This document shows positions 1 to 4,348 of a stretch of 5,903 nucleotides of DNA, in pieces. The translations under genes and the position numbers were made by a program. Origin of the DNA: Novosphingobium sp. (GTDB lineage: Bacteria > Pseudomonadota > Alphaproteobacteria > Sphingomonadales > Sphingomonadaceae); contig VFKS01000408.1 of NCBI GenBank assembly GCA_009885425.1, positions 1 through 5,903 on the forward strand, in the 5' to 3' direction. A model generated the notes under the pieces. That model was not told the origin of the DNA. It made no database searches and saw only the letters and a list, made by a program, of their open reading frames with translations. The number at the start of each line of letters is the position of its first letter. Position 1 is the first letter of the stretch.

Positions 1-218
1 TCAATATCGATCGGCCCGAAACTGGCCACGCCGAACGCTGAAATTGTCCCGTGCGCAGCCTCGACGTTGGTGAAAAACTGCTCGATGTCCGGAAAACACT
101 CCGCCGGAGTGCGGGTCGGGATGCGGGTTTCGGCCAGCACCGTTCCGTCCTCGCGGGCCACAGCCAGAACGAATTTGGTCCCGCCCGCTTCGATTGCTCC
201 GATCAAACGCTCAGCCAT
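1..218 (-). CDS. ROK-family sugar kinase (fructokinase-like), N-terminal part only
   Basis: The minus strand from 218 encodes 72 codons before the window ends, beginning MAERLIGAIEAGGTKFVLAV. The GAIEAGGTKF stretch (residues 7-16) is the N-terminal phosphate-binding loop of the ROK/ASKHA sugar kinases, and ASFGPIDI (residues 65-72) matches the conserved 'FGPID' segment of ROK fructokinases. Such enzymes phosphorylate a cytoplasmic hexose, usually fructose, using ATP. The sugar-binding and zinc-site regions lie outside the window, so the substrate is not shown. I chose ATG 218 because GGGGAG lies 10 nt upstream. An in-frame ATG at 236 would add six residues (MGSANA), but its only purine-rich signal, GAGG, directly abuts it. 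The gene follows the MaoC gene on the same strand after about 90 nt, so they may be co-transcribed. The nearby divergent sugar transporter supports a sugar-catabolic role. Confidence 0.85.
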   Translation of the reverse strand, partial: MAERLIGAIEAGGTKFVLAVAREDGTVLAETRIPTRTPAECFPDIEQFFTNVEAAHGTISAFGVASFGPIDI

Positions 219-308
219 CGCATTTGCACTCCCCATCCTCAGGGCAGGTTGCACGGGTGCGCGGGCCGTTCAATCCGCCCGCATACGAATTTGCGCCGCA
301 CAGGCGGG
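219..308. other. Gap between the MaoC and ROK genes, with a weak dyad
   Basis: This 90-nt gap separates the stop of the MaoC gene from the ROK start. It holds a 6-bp inverted repeat (GCGGGC at 261-266, GCCCGC at 277-282, 10-nt loop) with no T-run on the minus strand, so it is not a convincing terminator. I see no clear promoter. Read-through from the MaoC gene into the kinase gene is plausible but not shown. Confidence 0.35.
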
Positions 309-761
309 TCAGGCGGGCTTTTTGCGCTGTAATCCTGACCGCTTGCAGCTGGCCACCAGTTCGCCGCGCTGGTTCCAGGCCTGATGCAGGAAGGTAACGA
401 TCCCCGCGTCAGGACGGCTTTTGGATTCGCGCAACTCCAGCACTTCGGTGGTGATGTTCAGCGTATCGCCGATAAACACGGGCCCCGGAAACCGCACCTC
501 ATCCCAGCCGAGATTGGCGACTGCCGTGCCCAGCGTGGTGTCACCAACACTGACCCCGACCATCAGGCTGAGCGTGAAGCACGAATTGACCAGCACCTGG
601 CCATATTCGCTGCCCTTCATGTACTCGGCATCAAGATGCAGCTGCGCCGGATTGTGGCTGAGCGTGGTGAACAGCAGATTGTCGGTTTCGGTCACCGTAC
701 GGCGGATCGGGTGATCAAAGCGTTGCCCTACCGACAGTTCATCAAACCACAGACCCGGCAT
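309..761 (-). CDS. MaoC-family (hot-dog fold) acyl-CoA hydratase/dehydratase
   Basis: A 150-residue protein of single hot-dog MaoC type, the fold of (R)-enoyl-CoA hydratases. The core SHNPAQLHLDAEY (35-47) is followed by GQVLVNSCFTLSLM (54-67), GDTTLGTAVANLG (73-85) and FPGPVFIGDTL (91-101). This order and wording recall the itaconyl-CoA/mesaconyl-CoA hydratase branch rather than PhaJ. In an ungapped comparison with PhaJ-type enzymes, H42 matches the catalytic His, while the usual Asp five residues earlier is Asn (N37). From memory this occurs in that branch, but I could not verify it. The start is set by AAGGAG at 769-774. It is 7 nt from ATG 761 but only 1 nt from ATG 767, so 761 is preferred over the longer 152-residue form. 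The protein is cytosolic, with no signal peptide or membrane segment. The CoA substrate is unknown. The gene sits upstream of the ROK kinase gene on the same strand and is divergent from the transporter. Confidence 0.85.
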   Translation of the reverse strand: MPGLWFDELSVGQRFDHPIRRTVTETDNLLFTTLSHNPAQLHLDAEYMKGSEYGQVLVNSCFTLSLMVGVSVGDTTLGTAVANLGWDEVRFPGPVFIGDTLNITTEVLELRESKSRPDAGIVTFLHQAWNQRGELVASCKRSGLQRKKPA

Positions 762-768
762 CGGCATT

Positions 769-774
769 CTCCTT
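769..774 (-). promoter_or_regulatory. Ribosome binding site of the MaoC gene (decides start)
   Basis: A perfect AAGGAG on the minus strand. The spacing of 7 nt to ATG 761 is ideal, whereas ATG 767 is only 1 nt away. The site therefore argues for the shorter 150-residue product. Confidence 0.75.
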
Positions 775-802
775 CTCGCTGAGGTCCTTATCAGCGGACC
801 CG

Positions 803-818
803 CCGGCTGGCCAGCCGG
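803..818. repeat. 16-bp perfect palindrome in the divergent promoter region
   Basis: CCGGCTGG at 803-810 is followed directly by its reverse complement CCAGCCGG at 811-818. With no loop it is more likely a protein-binding dyad than an RNA hairpin. It lies about 30 nt upstream of the MaoC ribosome binding site and 8 nt from the next dyad. In a GC-rich genome such a palindrome can arise by chance, so its function is uncertain. Confidence 0.4.
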
Positions 819-825
819 GCTCGTT

Positions 826-839
826 TGTGAACGTTCCCA
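826..839. promoter_or_regulatory. Candidate LacI-family operator
   Basis: TGTGAACGTTCCCA is a 14-bp dyad around a central CG with one mismatched pair (T828 against C837). It agrees with the general LacI/GalR/CcpA operator form TGWNANCGNTNWCA at 13 of 14 positions; C837 is the exception. It lies in the gap between the MaoC-ROK unit and the sugar transporter gene, where a sugar-responsive repressor would be expected. No LacI-family gene is present in the window, so the regulator would be encoded elsewhere. The match is direct; the function is inferred. Confidence 0.5.
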
Positions 840-855
840 GACAATTGGGGATATT

Positions 856-865
856 CATACGTATG
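856..865. promoter_or_regulatory. Second central-CG palindrome, possible operator half of a pair
   Basis: CATACGTATG is a perfect 10-bp palindrome, also centred on CG, with its centre 28 bp downstream of the centre of the 826-839 dyad. Its outer bases do not fit the LacI-type TG...CA form. It could be a second, weaker site or belong to another factor, or be chance. It is 64 nt upstream of the transporter start codon. Confidence 0.3.
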
Positions 866-918
866 CCACTGGACTTCCCCGCCCCGCACGGCATGACTGC
901 GGCAATAACAGCTTATGG

Positions 919-925
919 GGAGAGG
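919..925 (+). promoter_or_regulatory. Ribosome binding site of the sugar transporter gene (decides start)
   Basis: GGAGAGG precedes ATG 930; GGAG (919-922) is 7 nt from that codon. An upstream in-frame ATG at 915 would overlap this site and has no purine-rich signal of its own (CAATAACAGCTT lies before it). Translation therefore most likely begins at 930. Confidence 0.65.
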
Positions 926-929
926 CCAG

Positions 930-2360
930 ATGGCAGCGCCAATTACCGGATCGAGCAGCGCAGGCGGGAGCCAGGATGATGGCACCCACATTGACGCCCC
1001 GCAATTGCAGTTGTTCGTAATGGCGCTGTTCTTCATCTTTGGCGGGATCACCAGTTTGAACGACGTGATCATCCCTAAGCTGAAGGAGCTGTTCACCCTC
1101 AACTATACCCAAGCGATGCTGGTGCAATTTTGCTTCTTCACCGCCTACCTGGTGATCGGCCTTCCCGGTGCTGCGCTGGTCAAGCGGATCGGCTATATGC
1201 GCGGTGCGGTCGCGGGGCTGGTGATTATGATGCTGGGGTGCCTGATGTTCATTCCAGCAAGCCAGACTGCGACCTACGCAGTTTTCCTCGCCGCGCTGTT
1301 CGTATTGGCAAGCGGTGTCGTTGTGGTCCAGATTGTCGCCAATCCATTGATTTCGCTGCTCGGTAAATCTGAGACAGTGCACAGCCGCCTGACTTTCGCG
1401 CAGGCGTTCAACTCGCTGGGCACCACCATCTTCCCAATTGTCGGCTCGATTCTGATCCTCGGTAGCCTGGCTTCGGTAAAGGCTGAGGACCTGTCTGGAG
1501 CCGCGCTCGATGCCTACCGCACGGCCGAGAGCCAAGCGATCGTCAACGGTTATCTGGGGCTGGCAGTGGCGCTGGCTTTGGTCGCAGCAGTAGTCTGGGC
1601 CTTTCGCAACAAGCTGCCCCACACCGCCGCCAGCAGTTCAGCCGAACGACCGTTGGTCAGGCCTACCCGCTATGCGCTCGGAATCGGGCTGCTAATCGCC
1701 GGAGCAGTGTTGGCGGTTCAAGGCTATTCGGTAATCGGCCTTCTACTTATCATGTTGGCTCCCGCGGTCTGGCTCTACGGCAACGACTTACTGCACCGGA
1801 CGCGCTTCAGTTTCGGGGCGCTGTGCATCTTTCTGTACGTCGGCGCCGAAGTCGCGATCGGTTCGCTGGTCGTCAACTACCTGATGCAAGCCCATGTGAT
1901 GGGCTTAGAGGAGCAAGCGGCGGGCAAGCTGATCGGGCTCTATTGGGGCGGCGCGATGATCGGGCGGTTCATCGGATCGGCCGTGCTGCGCGTGGTCAAC
2001 CCGGGCAAGGTGCTGGCCTACGTTTCAATTGGCGCGATTGCGCTGATTCTGCTGTCGATCAATACCGTTGGCGCATTGTCGGGTTATAGCTTGCTTGCGG
2101 TCGGCTTGATGAACGCGATCATGTTCCCGACGATCTTCACCTTGGCCTGCGAGAAACTCGGCACTCGCGCGGCAGATGGTTCGGGGATCATCAACATCGC
2201 GATCTTTGGCGGGGCGGTGATTCCGCTGATCACCGGCGTGATCGCCGATGCAACTAGCCTCTCGCTTTCGCTGATCCTTCCCGCGCTATGTTATGCAGTG
2301 ATCGCCTATTTCGGACGCTGGGCTTCGACCAATCCCAGTGTAACCGTCGCCGACACCTGA
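930..2360 (+). CDS. FucP/GluP-type sugar:H+ symporter (MFS)
   Basis: A 476-residue inner-membrane transporter of the FHS family of the major facilitator superfamily, which imports sugars such as fucose, glucose, galactose or fructose with protons. TM1 carries FFIFGGITSLNDVIIPKL (34-51), whose D45 matches the proton-coupling Asp46 of E. coli FucP. TM4 carries VVVVQIVANPLISLLG (130-145), where Q134 sits at the position of FucP Glu135, as in GluP-like members. LTFAQAFNSLGTTIFP (154-169) is a family signature. TM7 starts at FSFGALCIFLYVGAEVAIGS (293-312). Between TM6 (about 207-225) and TM7 lies an unusual hydrophobic stretch (249-283) that could form two further helices, making the protein longer than the roughly 410-440 residues usual for FucP. 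The nearby sugar kinase fits a role in uptake followed by phosphorylation. The substrate cannot be fixed from sequence alone. A start at 915 would give 481 residues. Confidence 0.88.
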   Translation: MAAPITGSSSAGGSQDDGTHIDAPQLQLFVMALFFIFGGITSLNDVIIPKLKELFTLNYTQAMLVQFCFFTAYLVIGLPGAALVKRIGYMRGAVAGLVIMMLGCLMFIPASQTATYAVFLAALFVLASGVVVVQIVANPLISLLGKSETVHSRLTFAQAFNSLGTTIFPIVGSILILGSLASVKAEDLSGAALDAYRTAESQAIVNGYLGLAVALALVAAVVWAFRNKLPHTAASSSAERPLVRPTRYALGIGLLIAGAVLAVQGYSVIGLLLIMLAPAVWLYGNDLLHRTRFSFGALCIFLYVGAEVAIGSLVVNYLMQAHVMGLEEQAAGKLIGLYWGGAMIGRFIGSAVLRVVNPGKVLAYVSIGAIALILLSINTVGALSGYSLLAVGLMNAIMFPTIFTLACEKLGTRAADGSGIINIAIFGGAVIPLITGVIADATSLSLSLILPALCYAVIAYFGRWASTNPSVTVADT

Positions 2361-2365
2361 AACAG

Positions 2366-2391
2366 CCGGGCGGGCCTTCAAGCCCGCCCGG
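2366..2391. terminator. Shared bidirectional hairpin between convergent genes
   Basis: CCGGGCGGGC (2366-2375) pairs perfectly with GCCCGCCCGG (2382-2391), giving a 10-bp all-GC stem with a 6-nt loop. It lies 5 nt past the transporter stop and contains the stop codon of the opposing yqgE gene in its loop. The following T-runs are poor on both strands (TCTG on plus, CTGTTTC on minus), so it may act as a weak or factor-assisted terminator or as an mRNA 3'-end stabiliser for both genes. Confidence 0.6.
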
Positions 2392-2938
2392 TCTGCCCGG
2401 CCAGCAGCGCCGGATCGATCCCCAGGCTTTGCCAGCAAGCGGCCCAGCGATCTTCGGGCGCGGTATCGAACACGATTGCTGACTTGCCACCGGCCACTTG
2501 CCAGCCGTGGCTCAGCAGTTCGTCATCAAGCTGCCCGCCGCCCCACCCAGCATAGCCCAGCGCCACCACAAACCGGCTCGGCCCGCGCCCGGCGGCAATC
2601 GCCCGCAACACCTCAAGCGAGGCCGACAGCGCGCACAATTCGCCCGCCATGATCGTGTCCGGCCCGTCCCAATCGGGGCTGTGCAGGACGAAGCCGCGTT
2701 GCGGCTCAACCGGGCCGCCATCCAGCACCGGGCAATCGGGCGCTTGCCCCGGATCGATCTCCAGATCCTCCAGCAATTCATGCAGCCCCAGCCCTGGCCG
2801 AACCCGGCCCAACCCGATCCCCAGCGCTCCATCCCCATCGTGGACCATCATTGCGATCACCGCGCGGTGAAAGCGCGGATCGCCCATCCCCGGCATTGCG
2901 AGCAGGAACTGTCCGGCAAGGCTGGCAGAATCGATCAT
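2378..2938 (-). CDS. YqgE/AlgH family protein
   Basis: A 186-residue cytosolic protein of the YqgE/AlgH (DUF179) family, which is widespread in proteobacteria but has no agreed biochemical role; algH was named from alginate regulation in Pseudomonas. Diagnostic segments are FLLAMPGMGDPRFHRAVI (11-28), HDGDGALGIGLGR (33-45), GGPVEPQRGFVLHS (74-87) and ALGYAGWGGGQLDDEL (126-141). The usual 'GLVINR' after the first block reads GIGLGR here. The length is normal for the family. ATG 2938 is the natural start because the family motif begins soon after it, although no strong ribosome binding site precedes it (CCTGCCGGCG). The stop codon lies in the loop of the 2366-2391 hairpin, so the last codons are part of that stem. 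It is divergent from the phosphatase gene, with a 49-nt gap, and convergent with the transporter. Confidence 0.9.
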   Translation of the reverse strand: MIDSASLAGQFLLAMPGMGDPRFHRAVIAMMVHDGDGALGIGLGRVRPGLGLHELLEDLEIDPGQAPDCPVLDGGPVEPQRGFVLHSPDWDGPDTIMAGELCALSASLEVLRAIAAGRGPSRFVVALGYAGWGGGQLDDELLSHGWQVAGGKSAIVFDTAPEDRWAACWQSLGIDPALLAGQTGRA

Positions 2939-2972
2939 CGCCGGCAGGATAGCCGCGCCGGCTCCGGCTTGC

Positions 2973-2978
2973 TATGAT
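2973..2978 (+). promoter_or_regulatory. Possible -10 box for the phosphatase gene (leaderless transcript?)
   Basis: TATGAT differs from the TATAAT consensus at one position and ends 9 nt before ATG 2988. A transcript starting 7-9 nt after the box would begin at or within 2 nt of the start codon. There is no Shine-Dalgarno sequence before the ATG, which fits a leaderless mRNA. No convincing -35 box is found 16-18 nt upstream (AGCCG-like sequence). Confidence 0.3.
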
Positions 2979-2987
2979 GATCACACC

Positions 2988-3455
2988 ATGAGCGCCATTG
3001 ACCCTGACGACATCCGCGGCTGGCAGCGGCTGAGTGACAGCATCACCACATCGGGTTGCCTGTCCCCGTCAGACCCGGCCCGGCTTGCCGCGATCGGGGT
3101 GTGCCATGTCATCAATCTGGCGCTGGACGAGCATCCCGAAGCCTTGGCCGGAGAGGCTGAGCAGCTGGCGCATGCCGGAATCGGTTATAGTCACATCCCG
3201 GTGCCATTCGACGCCCCCGGCGAGACGCACTTTGCAGCCTTTGCAGAGGCGCTGGATGCCGCAGAGGGTCCGGTCCATGTCCACTGCATCATGAACTGGC
3301 GAGTTTCGGCGTTCTTTCATCGGCGTCATCGTTTGCAGGGCATGGACGCCGCGCGGGCTGACGCCTTGATGCAGGTCCAGTGGGACCCGCGCCACAGCGA
3401 TGATCCGCGCGCGGCGGTTTGGGCGGCATTCCTTGGCGCAGATGATAACCGATAG
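2988..3455 (+). CDS. DUF442-like protein tyrosine phosphatase family protein
   Basis: A 155-residue cytosolic protein with the fold signature of small bacterial dual-specificity-like phosphatases. TSGCLSPSDPARLAAIG (21-37) corresponds to the 'TSGQP' opening of the DUF442 type. VINLALDEHPEAL (41-53) and HIPVPFDAPGETHF (69-82) follow, and the phosphate-binding loop is HVHCIMNWRVSAF (97-109). The putative nucleophile is C100 and the phosphate-binding arginine R105. The loop is C-X4-R rather than the classical C-X5-R, as seen from memory in the DUF442 branch. D75 could be the general acid. The substrate is unknown, and phosphatase activity is inferred from the fold only. ATG 2988 has no ribosome binding site, and the upstream ATGs at 2974 and 2977 are out of frame. 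It is divergent from yqgE and likely monocistronic, since rpmI follows after 123 nt with its own promoter-like signals. Confidence 0.78.
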   Translation: MSAIDPDDIRGWQRLSDSITTSGCLSPSDPARLAAIGVCHVINLALDEHPEALAGEAEQLAHAGIGYSHIPVPFDAPGETHFAAFAEALDAAEGPVHVHCIMNWRVSAFFHRRHRLQGMDAARADALMQVQWDPRHSDDPRAAVWAAFLGADDNR

Positions 3456-3499
3456 GCGCTTGCTTTCCGCGCGATTCGCCTTTAGGGGCGCCCCCTTCA

Positions 3500-3533
3500 T
3501 TGACACGAATTCGATGATCTGCCTGGCTAACTA
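3500..3533 (+). promoter_or_regulatory. Probable rpmI-rplT promoter
   Basis: TTGACA at 3500-3505 is a perfect -35 hexamer. The -10 element is less certain. GCTAACTA at 3526-3533 resembles the GCTANAWC form described for Caulobacter housekeeping promoters, but the spacing is longer than is usual. If correct, transcription would start around 3540, leaving a leader of only about 40 nt before rpmI. Confidence 0.45.
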
Positions 3534-3566
3534 GGGCTGCCATGGCCGATTGGACGTGTCCCGAAC

Positions 3567-3572
3567 AAGGAG
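3567..3572 (+). promoter_or_regulatory. Ribosome binding site of rpmI
   Basis: A perfect AAGGAG lies 6 nt before the ATG at 3579. It rules out the out-of-frame ATG at 3542 as the relevant start. Confidence 0.8.
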
Positions 3573-3578
3573 ACGAAA

Positions 3579-3782
3579 ATGCCCAAGCTCAAGACTAAGA
3601 GCGGCGTCAAAAAGCGCTTCAAGCTCACCGCAACGGGCAAAATCAAGCACGGCGCGGTTGGCAAGCGGCACCGTTTGATGAGCCACAACGCCAAGTACAT
3701 CCGTCAACACCGCCGGACCGACACGATCTCTGACGCTGATGCGAAGACGATCAAGAAGTGGGCGCCCTACGGGCTCGGTTGA
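3579..3782 (+). CDS. rpmI: 50S ribosomal protein L35 (bL35)
   Basis: A 67-residue, very basic protein beginning MPKLKTKSGVKKRFKLTATG, the conserved start of bL35. The remainder, including HRLMSHNAKYIRQHRR (31-46) and IKKWAPYG (58-65), is also typical. It is a component of the large ribosomal subunit. The length is normal for the family (about 64-67). It is followed after 18 nt by rplT on the same strand, the usual rpmI-rplT operon. infC, a frequent upstream partner in other bacteria, is not adjacent; the gene before it is a phosphatase. Confidence 0.98.
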   Translation: MPKLKTKSGVKKRFKLTATGKIKHGAVGKRHRLMSHNAKYIRQHRRTDTISDADAKTIKKWAPYGLG

Positions 3783-3800
3783 ACTTAGGAGTACTGAAAA

Positions 3801-4160
3801 ATGGCACGTGTCAAAAGGGGTGTTACCACCCGCGCCAAGCACAAGAATATTCTGGAACAGGCCAAGGGTTACCGCGGCCGCCGCAAGAACACCATTCGCG
3901 TTGCGCGTCAGGCGGTCGAAAAGGCCGGCCAGTATGCCTACCGCGATCGCAAGATAAAGAAGCGGACCTTCCGGGCGCTGTGGATCCAGCGGATTAACGC
4001 CGCCGTCCGCGTCGAAGGCCTGACCTATTCGCAGTTCATCCACGGCACCAAGCTGGCCGGGATCGAACTGGACCGTAAGACGATGGCCGATCTGGCGATG
4101 AACGAAGGCGGGATCTTCTCGACCGTCATCGCTCAGGCCAAGGCAGCTCTGCCGGCCTAA
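3801..4160 (+). CDS. rplT: 50S ribosomal protein L20 (bL20)
   Basis: A 119-residue basic protein, [20 protein letters not shown] at the N terminus, followed by [19 protein letters not shown] (21-39), [20 protein letters not shown] (47-66) and the C-terminal globular part with [10 protein letters not shown] and [14 protein letters not shown]. This is bL20, an early 23S rRNA-binding assembly protein that in some bacteria also represses its own operon by binding the mRNA leader. The ribosome binding site AGGAG (3787-3791) is 9 nt before the ATG. The gene ends the operon, with a strong terminator 24 nt after its stop. pheS, often the next gene, is not immediately downstream. Confidence 0.98.
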   Translation: MARVKRGVTTRAKHKNILEQAKGYRGRRKNTIRVARQAVEKAGQYAYRDRKIKKRTFRALWIQRINAAVRVEGLTYSQFIHGTKLAGIELDRKTMADLAMNEGGIFSTVIAQAKAALPA

Positions 4161-4183
4161 GCCGCGCAGCCGAGCCGTTTTAG

Positions 4184-4231
4184 AAAAGCGCGGGAAGCGG
4201 CCTTGGCCGCTTCCCGCGCTTTTCGCTTTTT
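4184..4231 (+). terminator. Strong intrinsic terminator of rpmI-rplT
   Basis: AAAAGCGCGGGAAGCGGC (4184-4201) pairs perfectly with 4206-4223, giving an 18-bp stem and a 4-nt loop (CTTG). The 3' arm ends in TTTT, and a second T-run (TTTTT, 4227-4231) follows. The mirrored A-run means it could also stop transcription from the other side, although no minus-strand gene faces it here. Confidence 0.92.
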
Positions 4232-4348
4232 GCCCCCCCCTTTTGGGTATTGCAAGCAGCCGCCCGGCGCGACACAACCTAACGTCCCGCGGCGACCGGC
4301 TTTTGCGGGATTGTGGGGCGCGTGCGTGAACAACCCGATTGATCTGCC
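4232..4348 (+). other. Gap upstream of the first AraC-type regulator
   Basis: This 117-nt stretch begins with a run of eight C (4233-4240) followed by TTTTGGG. It also contains an imperfect dyad, TCCCGC (4285-4290) with GCGGGA (4305-4310). I cannot identify a firm promoter. The strong terminator just upstream implies that the regulator gene has its own promoter here. Confidence 0.35.

Larger units (their letters stand above)
3456..3578 (+). other. Leader region upstream of rpmI-rplT
   Basis: This 123-nt stretch has no gene. A 5-bp inverted repeat (AGGCG 3454-3458, CGCCT 3477-3481, long loop, then TTA) may be a poor terminator for the phosphatase gene. GGGGCGCCCC (3485-3494) is a 10-bp palindrome. 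The rest carries promoter-like sequence and the rpmI ribosome binding site. I see no convincing long L20-binding leader structure, but I could not fold the RNA. Confidence 0.5.

Noticed and set aside
301..317. Direct repeat CAGGCGGG twice
   Set aside because: It is short and GC-rich, with only two copies, and overlaps the MaoC stop; chance is the simplest explanation.
51..397. Overlapping plus-strand open frames over the ROK kinase start and MaoC end
   Set aside because: The compositions are biased and lack motifs. The minus-strand ROK and MaoC readings match conserved families.
855..1622. 255-codon minus-strand open frame opposite the sugar transporter
   Set aside because: Its product is rich in Q, H and R with no recognisable motif, and it is fully antisense to a well-supported transporter. 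It is a GC-rich shadow frame.
4233..4240. Run of eight C as a phase-variation tract
   Set aside because: It lies between a terminator and the next gene, not in a coding frame, and is not clearly placed between promoter elements. It is more likely incidental.
3531..4277. 248-codon minus-strand open frame across rpmI-rplT
   Set aside because: It is antisense to two certain ribosomal protein genes and their terminator, and shows no family signature.
4285..4310. Imperfect dyad TCCCGC/GCGGGA upstream of the first regulator as an operator
   Set aside because: The arms are only 6 bp with a 14-nt spacer, and no similar dyad was seen upstream of the second regulator, so there is no support for autoregulation.
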